A model generated the notes under the pieces. It saw only the letters and a program-made list of their open reading frames with translations, was not told where the DNA came from and made no database searches. The position numbers and the translations under genes are program-made. This document shows positions 1 to 8,439 of a stretch of DNA of 41,990 nucleotides, piece after piece. Each line of letters opens with the position of its first letter. Position 1 is the first letter of the stretch. The DNA is from Kutzneria sp. 744 (GTDB lineage: Bacteria > Actinomycetota > Actinomycetes > Mycobacteriales > Pseudonocardiaceae): assembly GCF_000568255.1 (NCBI RefSeq), contig NZ_KK037166.1, positions 3,379,634 to 3,421,623 on the forward strand. Direction: 5' to 3'.

Positions 1-8
1 TGATCGTC

Positions 9-38
9 TTGAGCGGCGCTCAATTGAGCGCTGCTCAA
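9..38. promoter_or_regulatory. Tandem palindromic operator upstream of the TetR gene
   Basis: Two adjacent 15-bp palindromes lie 45 bp before the TetR start. The first is TTGAGCGGCGCTCAA (7-1-7 perfect arms) and the second TTGAGCGCTGCTCAA (6-3-6 perfect arms). They abut without a spacer, so the 30 bp also form one larger palindrome with one mismatch. TetR repressors with a TetR_C domain usually bind such sites as dimers. The position suggests autoregulation of the TetR-AfsR pair by two dimers side by side. That role is inferred. Confidence 0.75.
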
Positions 39-83
39 ACTACGGCGGCTAGACTGCTCCCGTCAAGAGGAGAGGGGCCACGG

Positions 84-695
84 ATGCCGCTGCGACGGGA
101 CCAGGTGGTCGAGGCCGCGCTGGAGCTGCTGGACGAGGTGGGGCTGGACGCCTTCACCACGCGGGCGCTGACCGACCGCCTCGGCGTGCAGCGCGGCGCC
201 CTGTACTGGCACGTCAAGAGCAAGCAGGACCTGCTGGCCGCGGTCACCGAGCTGGTGGTGCGACCGGTCTTCGCCGACACCGGCGAGGAAGGCGGCGACT
301 GGGCCGACGACCTGGTGGAATTCGCCCACCGGCTGCGCGCCGCCATGCTCGCCCACCGGGACGGCGCCCGGCTCGTGGCCGCGAACGTGACGCTGAGCCA
401 GTCCGGGGTCGAGCTGATGGAGCGCACCCTCGCCCGGTTCACCGACCAGGGCATTCCGCTGCCGATCGCGGCCCGCTGGGGCGACATCATGGCCAGCTAC
501 GTCACGGGCTACGTGCTCCAGGAGCAGAGCAGCCCCGCGCCGGTGCCGGTCGAGGTCGGCGAGGTCGGCCCCGAGCTGCGGGACTTCTTCACCGACGGGC
601 ACCCCAGCAGCGCCGAGACCTTCGCCGCCTCGGTCCGGACCATCGTCCTGGGCATGCGCGCCGAGGCCGACACCTTGACCCCGGCGAGGGGTTGA
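84..695 (+). CDS. TetR family transcriptional regulator (TetR_C type)
   Basis: A 203-residue repressor. Residues about 1-47 form the TetR HTH: MPLRRDQVVEAALELL is followed by the recognition-helix region with RGALYWHVKSKQDLL. The remainder is an all-helical ligand domain of the TetR_C (tetracycline repressor C-terminal) kind. I chose ATG 84 because AGGAGAGG lies just before it and the HTH starts at once; an in-frame codon at position 9 would put the operator inside the gene. The stop is directly followed by the ATG of the AfsR-like gene, so the two are surely co-transcribed. The double palindrome at 9-38 is the likely operator. The ligand is unknown; the nearby FAD monooxygenase hints at a small aromatic or antibiotic-like molecule, which is only inference. 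Confidence 0.9.
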   Translation: MPLRRDQVVEAALELLDEVGLDAFTTRALTDRLGVQRGALYWHVKSKQDLLAAVTELVVRPVFADTGEEGGDWADDLVEFAHRLRAAMLAHRDGARLVAANVTLSQSGVELMERTLARFTDQGIPLPIAARWGDIMASYVTGYVLQEQSSPAPVPVEVGEVGPELRDFFTDGHPSSAETFAASVRTIVLGMRAEADTLTPARG

Positions 696-3368
696 ATGGG
701 CGCGGTGCGGGTCGGGGTGTTGGGGGAGCTGGATTTTCGGGGGTTCGATGGCGGGCGGGTGGAGGTCGGCGGGGCGATGCTCCGGACGCTGCTGGTGCGG
801 CTGGCGGTGGACGCGGGGCGGATCGTCACGACGGACCGGCTGATCGCCGACCTGTGGCCGGAGTCGGCGCCGGCGGAGCCGGGGGCGGCGTTGCAGTCGC
901 TGGTGGCGCGGCTGCGCCGGGCGGTCGGGCGGGAGGCGGTCGACTCGCATCCCACGGGCTACCGGCTGGACGCCGAGGTCGACACCAAGCAGTTCGAGCG
1001 GGCGATCGCCGAGGAACGGCCGCGGGAAGCGCTGGAGCTGTGGCGGGGCGCCCCGCTGGCCGACGTCGGTGACGCGGAGTTCGCCCGGGCCCCGATCGCG
1101 CGGCTGGAGGAGCTGCGAGCAACGGCGGTCGAGGCGCGGATCGACGCCGACATCGCAGCGCAGCGGGACGTGATCGCCGAGGTCGAGGAGTTGGCGGCGG
1201 CGCAGCCACTGCGCGAAGGCTTGCAGGCCAGGCTGATGCTGGCGCTGACGGCGAAGGGCCGCCAGGCCGATGCCCTCACCGCGTACGACCGAGTGCGCAA
1301 GCTGCTGGCCGATCAGCTGGGCGTGGATCCGGGGCCGGAGCTCCGGGAGGCGCACCTGCGTGCCTTGCGGACGACGTCGACCCGCTCGAACCTGCTGGCC
1401 CGGCTGACCAGCTTCGTCGGCCGTGACCTGGAACTGGACCAGGTGACGCGAGCCTTGGCCGGCGCACGGCTGGTGACGCTGACCGGGACCGGCGGCACGG
1501 GCAAGACAAGGCTGGCGGTCGAGGCGGCGGAGCGGCTGCTGACGGATTTCCCGGACGGCGTCTGGCTCATCGACCTCACCTCGACGACGGACGTCATGGC
1601 GGCGACGCGAGAGGCGTTGGACACGGCCGACCATCCGCGCGACTACCTGGTGACCCGGAACTCGTTGCTGGTGCTGGACAATTGCGAGCATGTGATCGAC
1701 GCGGCGGCCGACTTCGCGGCGGATCTGCTGACCCGCTGCCCCCGGTTGAAGATCCTGGCCACCAGTCGCGAGCCGTTGAATGTCACGGGCGAGACGCTGT
1801 GCCCGCTGCGCCCACTGTCCGACAACCAAGCCGTCGCCCTGTTCACGGACCGAGCCCGCGCCGTGAGTCCGGGTTTCCGCGCCGACGAGTCCGTTATGGA
1901 CATCTGCCGAGCCTTGGACGGCCTGCCGCTGGCGATCGAGCTCGCGGCAGCGCGGATCCGGTCGCTCACGCCATCCCAGCTCGTCGACCGGCTGGGCGAC
2001 CGAATCGGCCTGCTGGACAAGGGAACCCGGGCCGCCCCACAACGGCACCGCACGCTGCGGGCGGTGATCGACTGGAGCTGGGACCTGCTCGACGAGGACG
2101 AGCGAACCCTGTTGAGCCGGCTGTCGGTCTTCGCCGGCGGGGCGACGCTGGAGGCGATCGAGCAGGTCACTCAGGGAACCCTGGACCAGCTGACGTCCCT
2201 TGTGGACAAGTCGCTGGTCGTGGCGACCGAGGAGCGTTACCGGCTGCTGGAGACTATCCGCGAATACGCGGCGTCCAAACTGGACGGTGACGAGACCCGG
2301 CAGCGGCACGCCGCCTACTACACGGAACTGGTCGAGCGGGTCGAGCCGTTGCTGCGCGGCCTCGGGCAGGCGGCGTGGCTGACGCGGTTGACCGCCGAGC
2401 GGGCGAATCTGGACCTGGCCATGTCTCCGCGCATGTTCACCGCCCGCCTCTGGCTGTGGCTGGTGCTGGGCCAGTTGCAGGATCCCTTGCGCTGGGCGGA
2501 AACCATCGACACCGACGAGGCCAAGCTACTGAGAGCGCCGACCGAGGAGCTGCTCGACCGCCTCGCCATGGCGGACGGCCCCGCCACGCTGGCACTGGTC
2601 GTCATCCGCAGCGGCAACAACACGAAACGCCTGGCCGGCATACCAGAAAGGCTCAGCGAGTCCGATGACCCGTGGCGGCGGGCGGCCGGCGAGCTGTTGC
2701 ACGGCTATGTCGCCTCGGAGATCAGCGATGGCGCCGTCCCTCAAGCCGAACGGCATTTCGCCCAGGCGGCAACGGCTTTCCGTGAACTCGGCGATCAGGT
2801 CGGGCTCACCTACGCCTTGACCTTCCTGTCCATCTCCCAGTCCAGCCGCGGCGAGAACGAGGCGGCCCTGCGCTCCGCCTCCGAGGCCCTGAGCCTCGGC
2901 GTGCACGTGCCCACGCTGTTGCACGTGCAGTCCGCGCAGCTCCAGGCCCGCACCGGCGACATCGCCGGCGCCCGCCTCCTGCTGGAACGGGCCGAGCGCA
3001 GCACCCCCAAGGACGATGCCGTGTCCCTGGCCCGGGTGCACAACGCCCTGGCCGAGCTGGAACGCCTCGACGGCAATCTCCCGAAAGCCGTTGCCTGGCA
3101 CCGAACCGCCCTGGCGGCCGACGTCACCGGCGCCCCCGCGCAGTTCCTGGCGTTGCTGCGAATGAACTACGCGCTCACCCTGACCGCGCTCGGGGAACGG
3201 GCGGAGGCTGGCCGTCAGCACGAGATGGCGGTGGAGTTGGCCATGCGGACCAAGGACGCGCCCGCCCGGACCATGGTGCTGGAGGCGCAGGCGGAATGGT
3301 TCGACAGCGGCGGCGACCAAGACCGGGCCGCCGCCCTCCGCGCGAAAGCCGCGGCGCTGAGGGGATGA
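696..3368 (+). CDS. AfsR/SARP-like regulator with BTAD, NB-ARC-type ATPase and TPR regions
   Basis: An 890-residue multidomain activator. It begins with an OmpR/SARP-like winged-helix region (VGVLGELDFRG, then TTDRLIADLWPES), followed by a bacterial transcriptional activation domain to about residue 225. An STAND-type ATPase follows, with Walker A GTGGTGKT near residue 265, Walker B-like LLVLDNCEH near 323, and an LPLAIELAAARI motif. The C-terminal 400 residues are helical, TPR-like. The ATG follows the TetR TGA with no gap, preceded by GAGGGG, so translation is coupled. Such proteins often control secondary metabolism or local catabolic genes, but no biosynthetic cluster is visible here. It converges with the FAD monooxygenase gene with one base between the stop codons and no hairpin. 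The target is unknown. Confidence 0.9.
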   Translation: MGAVRVGVLGELDFRGFDGGRVEVGGAMLRTLLVRLAVDAGRIVTTDRLIADLWPESAPAEPGAALQSLVARLRRAVGREAVDSHPTGYRLDAEVDTKQFERAIAEERPREALELWRGAPLADVGDAEFARAPIARLEELRATAVEARIDADIAAQRDVIAEVEELAAAQPLREGLQARLMLALTAKGRQADALTAYDRVRKLLADQLGVDPGPELREAHLRALRTTSTRSNLLARLTSFVGRDLELDQVTRALAGARLVTLTGTGGTGKTRLAVEAAERLLTDFPDGVWLIDLTSTTDVMAATREALDTADHPRDYLVTRNSLLVLDNCEHVIDAAADFAADLLTRCPRLKILATSREPLNVTGETLCPLRPLSDNQAVALFTDRARAVSPGFRADESVMDICRALDGLPLAIELAAARIRSLTPSQLVDRLGDRIGLLDKGTRAAPQRHRTLRAVIDWSWDLLDEDERTLLSRLSVFAGGATLEAIEQVTQGTLDQLTSLVDKSLVVATEERYRLLETIREYAASKLDGDETRQRHAAYYTELVERVEPLLRGLGQAAWLTRLTAERANLDLAMSPRMFTARLWLWLVLGQLQDPLRWAETIDTDEAKLLRAPTEELLDRLAMADGPATLALVVIRSGNNTKRLAGIPERLSESDDPWRRAAGELLHGYVASEISDGAVPQAERHFAQAATAFRELGDQVGLTYALTFLSISQSSRGENEAALRSASEALSLGVHVPTLLHVQSAQLQARTGDIAGARLLLERAERSTPKDDAVSLARVHNALAELERLDGNLPKAVAWHRTALAADVTGAPAQFLALLRMNYALTLTALGERAEAGRQHEMAVELAMRTKDAPARTMVLEAQAEWFDSGGDQDRAAALRAKAAALRG

Positions 3369-3369
3369 A

Positions 3370-4719
3370 CTACCAGCGCCCCAGGTACTGCCGAACGTCC
3401 GCCGCCTCGGTGGCGATCATGCCGATGTAGCCGTCCGGCCGCACCACGACATAGGCGTCCTCGATGTCGTAAGCGGGCGCGTCGGTCACCACTACCCCAC
3501 CGGGGTACGAGGCGGCGCCGAAGGTCAACACGGTGAACTGGGGGCCACGCAAGGCCTCGTGGATGCGCCGCGAACCGGCCAGCCCGTCGGGCGCGCGGTC
3601 GCCCGCGCGCAGCGATCCCGGAGACGACCGGGTGTCGACGGAAAGCTTGCTGTCCCGGTAGTGCAGACCCAACTGCCGAAGCACCGGGTCGGAGCGGTCC
3701 ATGGCGTCGTCCCGGCGGTCGATCCCGCGGGTGAAGAGCTTGTTGCTGATGCCGAGCACATCGGCGGCGATGGGCAGCCGCTCGGACTCGTAGCTGTCGA
3801 GCAGCTCCTCCGAGCCGGAAGCCAGTTTCCAGCCGAGGTTGTACGCGTCCTGTACCCCGGTGTTGAGCCCCTGCCCGCCGGCCGGCGTGTGCACGTGCGC
3901 GGCATCGCCGGCCAGGAACACCCGGCCAATGCGGTAGCGGTCGACCATACGAACGTTTGCCCTCCATTGGCTGGACCATCCGACGTCGGTGACGGTGAAG
4001 CCGGCGATCTCCCGCACCAGCCCGGGCAGGTCCACCGAGTCGTACCGCGTGGTGGTGAGCTGGAAGGTGTCGGTGCCGGCCATGGGGCACAACGCCAGCA
4101 CCGGTCCTTCGGCGTTGGTCCAGATGTGCCAGTGGTCCCGGTCCAGCCCCGTCACACGGACGTCGGCGATCTGGATCCGGTGCTGTTCGAAGGTCTCGCC
4201 GATGAACTCGACGCCGGTGGCCTTGCGCACGACGCTGCGCCCGCCGTCGGCGCCGACGAGGTAGCGGGCCCGCACGGGCTGCCCGTCCAGCATCGCGGTG
4301 ACGCCGTCGGAGTCCTGGGTGAAGCCCTGGAACTCGACGCCGGCCTCGACCCGCCCGCCGAGCTCGGTCAGCTTGTCCCGCAGGATCTCGGCGGTGCGCC
4401 ATTGCGGCAGCATCAAGGGGTTCGGGTACGGCACGTCGGGGCGCGCGTCCACGGTCGGGGCCATCACGCGTTCCCAGGCCACCTGCCCGTCCTGGTAGCC
4501 GCGCATCGGCGGGTATGGCCCGCCGTGCTTCTGGGCGGCGTCGAGCACGCCGAGGTCGGCGAACACTTCCAGGGTGCGGGGCTGGATGCCCTTGCCGCGG
4601 GAGCCGGCGAACTCGGTGTCACGGTCGACGATGCGGTGGTCGACACCGCGCCGGGCGAGGTCGACGGCGAGGGTGAGTCCGGTCGGGCCGGCGCCGACGA
4701 TGAGGATTTCGTTGTCCAT
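3370..4719 (-). CDS. FAD-dependent aromatic-ring monooxygenase (PHBH/PheA-TfdB family)
   Basis: A 449-residue class A flavin monooxygenase that would hydroxylate an aromatic or polyketide substrate with NAD(P)H and O2. The FAD Rossmann motif GAGPTG is at residues 9-14. The second pyridine-nucleotide/FAD motif GADGGRS is near 156-162, and the FAD ribityl motif RVFLAGDAAHVHTPAGG is at about 266-282. The C-terminal residues (VVVRPDGYIGMIA) match the short thioredoxin-like tail of PheA/TfdB and antibiotic-inactivating relatives. ATG 4719 is preferred; GTG 4728 in frame is possible and neither has a clear ribosome site. Downstream it meets the AfsR-like gene tail to tail. Polyketide hydroxylases and rifampicin-type monooxygenases look alike at this level, so the substrate is open. 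Confidence 0.9.
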   Translation of the reverse strand: MDNEILIVGAGPTGLTLAVDLARRGVDHRIVDRDTEFAGSRGKGIQPRTLEVFADLGVLDAAQKHGGPYPPMRGYQDGQVAWERVMAPTVDARPDVPYPNPLMLPQWRTAEILRDKLTELGGRVEAGVEFQGFTQDSDGVTAMLDGQPVRARYLVGADGGRSVVRKATGVEFIGETFEQHRIQIADVRVTGLDRDHWHIWTNAEGPVLALCPMAGTDTFQLTTTRYDSVDLPGLVREIAGFTVTDVGWSSQWRANVRMVDRYRIGRVFLAGDAAHVHTPAGGQGLNTGVQDAYNLGWKLASGSEELLDSYESERLPIAADVLGISNKLFTRGIDRRDDAMDRSDPVLRQLGLHYRDSKLSVDTRSSPGSLRAGDRAPDGLAGSRRIHEALRGPQFTVLTFGAASYPGGVVVTDAPAYDIEDAYVVVRPDGYIGMIATEAADVRQYLGRW

Positions 4720-4767
4720 GACGCACACCGTGCCCGGGGCCGCTGTCAGGCCACCGACACCACGCTG

Positions 4768-5595
4768 TCAGTGCGCCCGTTTGCGCGCGGCTGTCCTGCC
4801 GGTGTCGATGAGGAAGTCGTCGAACAGATTGGGCAGGTACGCCACCAGCAGCCCGACCGCGGAGAAGGCCCCGCCGACCGGGTTGAGGCGGGACAGCGCC
4901 CAGGCGAAGGCGCACCCGCGGTAGGCCGGCACCGGCGTGGTGACATCGGTGAACCAGCTCAGGAACGGCATGCGCAGCTCGCGGATGCGCGAGTTGACCA
5001 GCGGGCCGCCCAGCGCCAGCAGCGCCGTCGGCTCGTTGCGCATGGCCCAGCGGTACACCTGGGAGAACTGGAAGAACCGCCATTCGGCGGCGGTCGGCGC
5101 CACGCCGATGGCGTTGGCCAGGGCCAGGCCGTGCTCGGTGGCGGCCTGCTCGGCCCGGCTCCAGGCGGCGTCGTGCACGCTGCGCCGGTCGAGCTCGCCG
5201 TCACTGAGCCGACGTAAGTACGTAGCCCATTCGGTGGAGCCGGGATTGCCGAACGTGTCCTCGGACAGACCGAGCGCGATGGCCGTCCCGCGCTCGATCC
5301 CCTCCAGAATGGACGCGTCCACAATGGACATCCAGCTGCCCGGCCGGGCCAGCTCGTCGTCCCGGAAGAATTCGAGCACACCTTCGATGTTCCGCCATCG
5401 ACAAGGGTCGACAGCCAGCCGGCTGGCCCACTCCGACTGCAGGTCACGCAGGAAATCCAGGCGGTCGGCCACCGGCATGTGGTCGAGCTCGGCCACGGTG
5501 TGACCGAGCGGGCGGGCCGCGGCCCGCCGGACGCGCGGAACCGCTACCGGCGCGACGGAGGCGCAGGTGTCGGCGATCACACTTCGGGCGTACAC
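4768..5595 (-). CDS. Hypothetical protein of about 275 residues
   Basis: I do not recognise the family. The sequence is mostly helical and rich in Trp, Phe and Arg (EWRFFQFSQVYRWAM, PGSWMSIVDAS). A moderately hydrophobic stretch near the C-terminus (GGAFSAVGLLVAYLPNLFDDF) is followed by a basic tail ending RTAARKRAH. It lies upstream of the FAD monooxygenase on the same strand, 48 bp from its start, so co-transcription is plausible. The start is uncertain: GTG 5595 follows GGGGAG at short spacing, while TTG 5613 and GTG 5580 are alternatives. Codon use is normal for the window, so it is a real gene, but no function can be given. Confidence 0.65.
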   Translation of the reverse strand: MYARSVIADTCASVAPVAVPRVRRAAARPLGHTVAELDHMPVADRLDFLRDLQSEWASRLAVDPCRWRNIEGVLEFFRDDELARPGSWMSIVDASILEGIERGTAIALGLSEDTFGNPGSTEWATYLRRLSDGELDRRSVHDAAWSRAEQAATEHGLALANAIGVAPTAAEWRFFQFSQVYRWAMRNEPTALLALGGPLVNSRIRELRMPFLSWFTDVTTPVPAYRGCAFAWALSRLNPVGGAFSAVGLLVAYLPNLFDDFLIDTGRTAARKRAH

Positions 5596-5613
5596 AGGGC
5601 TCCCCGGGGCCAA

Positions 5614-5949
5614 GAATCACGACATCGCCCGAAAATCGTATCCGCCCCGAATGGGTGCACCGGTCGTCACATTGGGCGAACCACTGCGGCCGAGCAGCGG
5701 ATCTTGAAGAAAGCCCAGGTCATGACATCTGTCTAGTGTGGTCGGTCACGTAACAATGTGAAAAAGTCCTGGCCTGCCACAGGAAGATCGCCACGCACCG
5801 TGCAGGCATGGTCGACGGAGCGCACTTGCCGGGCCCGCCGGCCATGACTCCACAATGGACCGTGCCGGCGATCCCTTTGTGTAGAAGAAGATCACCGCTG
5901 TCGGCGACGGGCGGCAGCCAGGACCGCCGTACGGCCTAAGCCAATCAGC
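5614..5949. other. Intergenic region, about 335 bp, no gene seen
   Basis: This stretch has lower GC than its flanks and no open frame with actinobacterial codon use. It holds the palindrome TGACATCTGTC at 5723-5733, which recurs at 11183-11193, plus the upstream region of the unknown gene on the minus strand. I see no clear -35/-10 pair. Confidence 0.5.
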
Positions 5950-6318
5950 TCATCTCTGGAACCGATAGACCGCGGCGCCACGGGAGTTCTCCGCGCGCCG
6001 GGCGTACCGGTGCAGGAACGCGTCGATCGACGCGCGGGTGCGGGTGAGCGCGGCGGCCGACTCGGCCAGCACCGCGGCCCCGTTGGCGGTCAGGTGGTAC
6101 ATCCGCCGGGCCGGCCCCGGCGTGGCGGTGGTCCAACTGGAACACACCAGCCCGGCCCGCTCCAGGTTGCGCAGCGCGCGGTAGATGCCGCTGGCGTCGT
6201 TGTCCACGCCACACAACAGCCGCAGCCGCTCGATGAGCTCGTAGCCGTGGTCCGGCCGCTCGTCGAGCAACAGAAGCAGGCATGGTTGGACGAAGTTGCG
6301 CGGTTCCCCGTCGCGCAT
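5950..6318 (-). CDS. PadR family transcriptional regulator
   Basis: A 122-residue winged-helix regulator. The N-terminus FVQPCLLLLLDERPDHGYEL followed by ASGIYRALRNLERAGLV is the PadR signature: helix 1, HGYEL turn, then recognition helix. PARRMYHLT marks the wing. The short C-terminal helix is a dimerisation arm, so this is the small subfamily. ATG 6318 has a perfect ribosome site (AGGAGGAG); in-frame codons further upstream lack one. It is divergent from the GAF-ANTAR gene, sharing a 261-bp intergenic region. PadR proteins respond to phenolic acids, drugs or other ligands; the target is not evident. Confidence 0.88.
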   Translation of the reverse strand: MRDGEPRNFVQPCLLLLLDERPDHGYELIERLRLLCGVDNDASGIYRALRNLERAGLVCSSWTTATPGPARRMYHLTANGAAVLAESAAALTRTRASIDAFLHRYARRAENSRGAAVYRFQR

Positions 6319-6579
6319 CAGGCGTCTCCTCCTGCTGAATTCATGACGGCCTCCACGTCGAATTCTCGCCCGTGACCCCGACCAAGGATAAAACCGAATG
6401 ACACCCACGCACAGGGAGACCGCCGCGTCCAATCGGGTACCGAACGAGCCCCGTTCACCGGGTAAATCAAGGATGCAGCCGCCGAAAGGTAGAGTGTGCT
6501 CTGGTCCGACCGGAACAACCGGAACCCATTTGGCCTGATAACGTGCGGCGGCCACCGACGGCACCGGTACGGTTCAACG

Positions 6580-7314
6580 ATGACCGCGATGTCCCCGGCG
6601 CGGCTGGCGGAAACGTTCGCCCGCATCGCCGATACGCTCGTCGACGACTTGGACCATGTCGAGTTCGCTCGATTTCTGACCGCCCGCGCGCGGGAAACGT
6701 TGCTCGTGCCCGCCGTGGGCGCGGTTCTCGTCGACCATCGTGGACAGACCCACATCGGCCACTCCGCGCCCGATCGGCTCGCCGCTTCGCCATTGTGGCC
6801 GCTGCTGCGCGGCGACGGGCCGAGCATGGAGTGCCACCGCACCGGAACCGCGATCGTGGTGCCCGACACCGACCAGCGAAACAACCGATGGAACCGTTTT
6901 CTCGCCGAGGCGAGGGCGGCCGGCTTCGGCTCGCTCACCGCCGTGCCGTTACGCGTGCGGGAAACCACGATCGGGGCCTTGACAGTGCTACGGGCCGAGC
7001 GTGGAACACTGTCGGATCAGGACAGCCGAATCGTCGAGGCGATGGCGCTGACCGCCGCCGCCGGCGTGCGCAGACTTGGGGAGCTGACGCAGGCGCAAAC
7101 GCTCGCCGCGCAGCTCCAGACCGCGTTCAACAGCCGAATAGTGATCGAACAAGCCAAAGGCGTGCTCGCCGAACGGCACGGCAGCTCGGTGGACGGCGCA
7201 TTCGGCGCTCTTCGCGAGTACGCCAGGCGGCGCAACCTGCGCCTGTCCGACCTCGCGAACGCCGTCGTCGCCGGATCGGAGCAGGTGCCGCCGCTGCCGC
7301 CGGCATCGAAGTGA
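6580..7314 (+). CDS. GAF and ANTAR domain-containing regulator
   Basis: A 244-residue protein. Residues about 10-170 form a GAF sensor domain (AVGAVLVDHRG, SLTAVPLRVRETTIGALTVLR, then LSDQDSRIVEAMAL). The C-terminus is an ANTAR domain, visible in NSRIVIEQAKGVLAERHG followed by AFGALREYARRRNLRLSDLA. ANTAR proteins bind paired RNA hairpins and act as transcription antiterminators; the GAF domain would sense a small ligand or redox signal. ATG 6580 is chosen because the GAF domain follows directly, though the ribosome site is weak. ATG 6589 is an alternative. No paired-hexaloop ANTAR target was recognised nearby, so its RNA target is unknown. Confidence 0.88.
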   Translation: MTAMSPARLAETFARIADTLVDDLDHVEFARFLTARARETLLVPAVGAVLVDHRGQTHIGHSAPDRLAASPLWPLLRGDGPSMECHRTGTAIVVPDTDQRNNRWNRFLAEARAAGFGSLTAVPLRVRETTIGALTVLRAERGTLSDQDSRIVEAMALTAAAGVRRLGELTQAQTLAAQLQTAFNSRIVIEQAKGVLAERHGSSVDGAFGALREYARRRNLRLSDLANAVVAGSEQVPPLPPASK

Positions 7315-7472
7315 TCTTCGTCCTGATGGGTTGCGACGTTAATTCACCGGGTGCAAAGTTGACCCTGAATGGACGAATTCGCCGCGCATTGTCGCCGGCC
7401 CTCGCCCGTCGCACCGCTCCGGACCCTGGCGGATCACCACTTCATGCGTGAGAAGCACCAGGGAGGTGTGCC

Positions 7473-8324
7473 GTGTCCGGGTGGGTGTCCGTCTCGGCCC
7501 AGCGGTCCGCGTACACCGGTGAGCCGCTGAGCCGGGCCAGCGCCGCGGTGGGTGATCTGGCGGGCCACGGACTCGACTTCTGTTCGGCCGGCCAGCGCCG
7601 CTTCCGCGCCCTGCTCGCCCTGCTGGCGTGCAATTCCGACGGCACCGAGAACCAGCTGACGCGGTGGCAGCTCGACTGGTCGGTGGCCGGCCGCATCGTC
7701 TACTCCCCCGAGCAGCACGCCCTCGTCGTGCTCACCCCCATTCCGCACCTGCTGGCCTCGGCCGCGCTGGTGCATCCGGATCCGGTGCGGCGCCAGGGTT
7801 TGCCGGGGCTGCGCCCGCTCAACGCCCATCCCGACGGGCTGTGGTTCCGGCTTCGGCACGTGCCGACGCGCACGCTGCTGCGCATCGAAGCAGTCGAATC
7901 CGAGGGCACGGCGGTGCATCCGCAGGTGCCGATCGCGTGGGAGATCGCCAGCCGCAGCTGGGAGATCCTGCCCGAAGAGGACGTGGCGCTGCGGTCGGTG
8001 CCGCCGATGCACGTCGACGCCGAGCAGCTGATGGCCGCCGTGGTGGTGCGCCTGGGTTCCGACGAGCCGGAAGGCCGCTGGCACGTGGGGGCGACGCTCG
8101 CCCGTGCGCACCAACGGGGAACGCCCTCGCCGCTGCGGTCGTTGTGGGGCCGGGGCCGACATTGGCAACTGGTGTGCCGGGACCGGGCCACCGTGACAGG
8201 CTTGTGTTCGGCGTTGACAGGCGCGGAGATCGGCCTGGCCGGGGCGGTGCTGTTGGAGCGGACGAGGTCCACCGCCCTGATCGGCCACCGGGAGGCGACG
8301 CTGCGGCTGGTCGGTCCCGGATGA
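7473..8324 (+). CDS. Hypothetical protein of 283 residues
   Basis: I do not recognise this family. It begins with GTG 7473, preceded by AGGGAGG at good spacing. The protein is soluble, without signal peptide or membrane segments. It contains Trp-rich strands (RWQLDWSVAGRIVY, RGRHWQLVCRD), a conserved-looking HVDAEQLMAAVVVRLGSDEP stretch, and an LLERTRSTALIGHREATLRL tail suggesting a beta-rich fold. It stands just upstream of nagA in the same direction with a DasR-type site between them, so it is probably a separate transcription unit. Confidence 0.7.
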   Translation: MSGWVSVSAQRSAYTGEPLSRASAAVGDLAGHGLDFCSAGQRRFRALLALLACNSDGTENQLTRWQLDWSVAGRIVYSPEQHALVVLTPIPHLLASAALVHPDPVRRQGLPGLRPLNAHPDGLWFRLRHVPTRTLLRIEAVESEGTAVHPQVPIAWEIASRSWEILPEEDVALRSVPPMHVDAEQLMAAVVVRLGSDEPEGRWHVGATLARAHQRGTPSPLRSLWGRGRHWQLVCRDRATVTGLCSALTGAEIGLAGAVLLERTRSTALIGHREATLRLVGPG

Positions 8325-8368
8325 CGGGCCGATCGGCCCGGCGGTCGTGTGCACGCCACACCTTCCGA

Positions 8369-8384
8369 TAAGGTCTATACCAAT
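8369..8384. promoter_or_regulatory. Putative DasR-responsive element (dre) upstream of nagA
   Basis: TAAGGTCTATACCAAT matches the known DasR consensus ACTGGTCTAGACCAGT at 11 of 16 positions, and the core GGTCTATACC differs from GGTCTAGACC at one base. DasR is the GntR-family repressor of aminosugar genes in actinomycetes and is released by glucosamine-6-phosphate. The site lies 56 bp before the nagA start, a classic DasR target. The match is seen in the sequence; regulation is inferred. Confidence 0.75.
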
Positions 8385-8439
8385 ACCGCCAAGCTGCCGT
8401 GGCGGCAGTCGGACCAGACGCCTAGTCCAGGAGGCACCC

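Noticed and set aside
63-2309. 748-codon minus-strand open frame opposite the TetR and AfsR-like genes
   Set aside because: Low-complexity Arg/Gln/Gly-rich translation without any motif; it is the antisense of two clear genes in GC-rich DNA.
3559-5217. 552-codon plus-strand frame
   Set aside because: Antisense of the FAD monooxygenase and the hypothetical gene, with Gly/Arg/Val-rich, motif-free translation.
1-5613. Secondary-metabolite cluster suggested by an AfsR-like regulator plus FAD monooxygenase
   Set aside because: No polyketide synthase, NRPS, terpene cyclase or other core enzyme is in the window.
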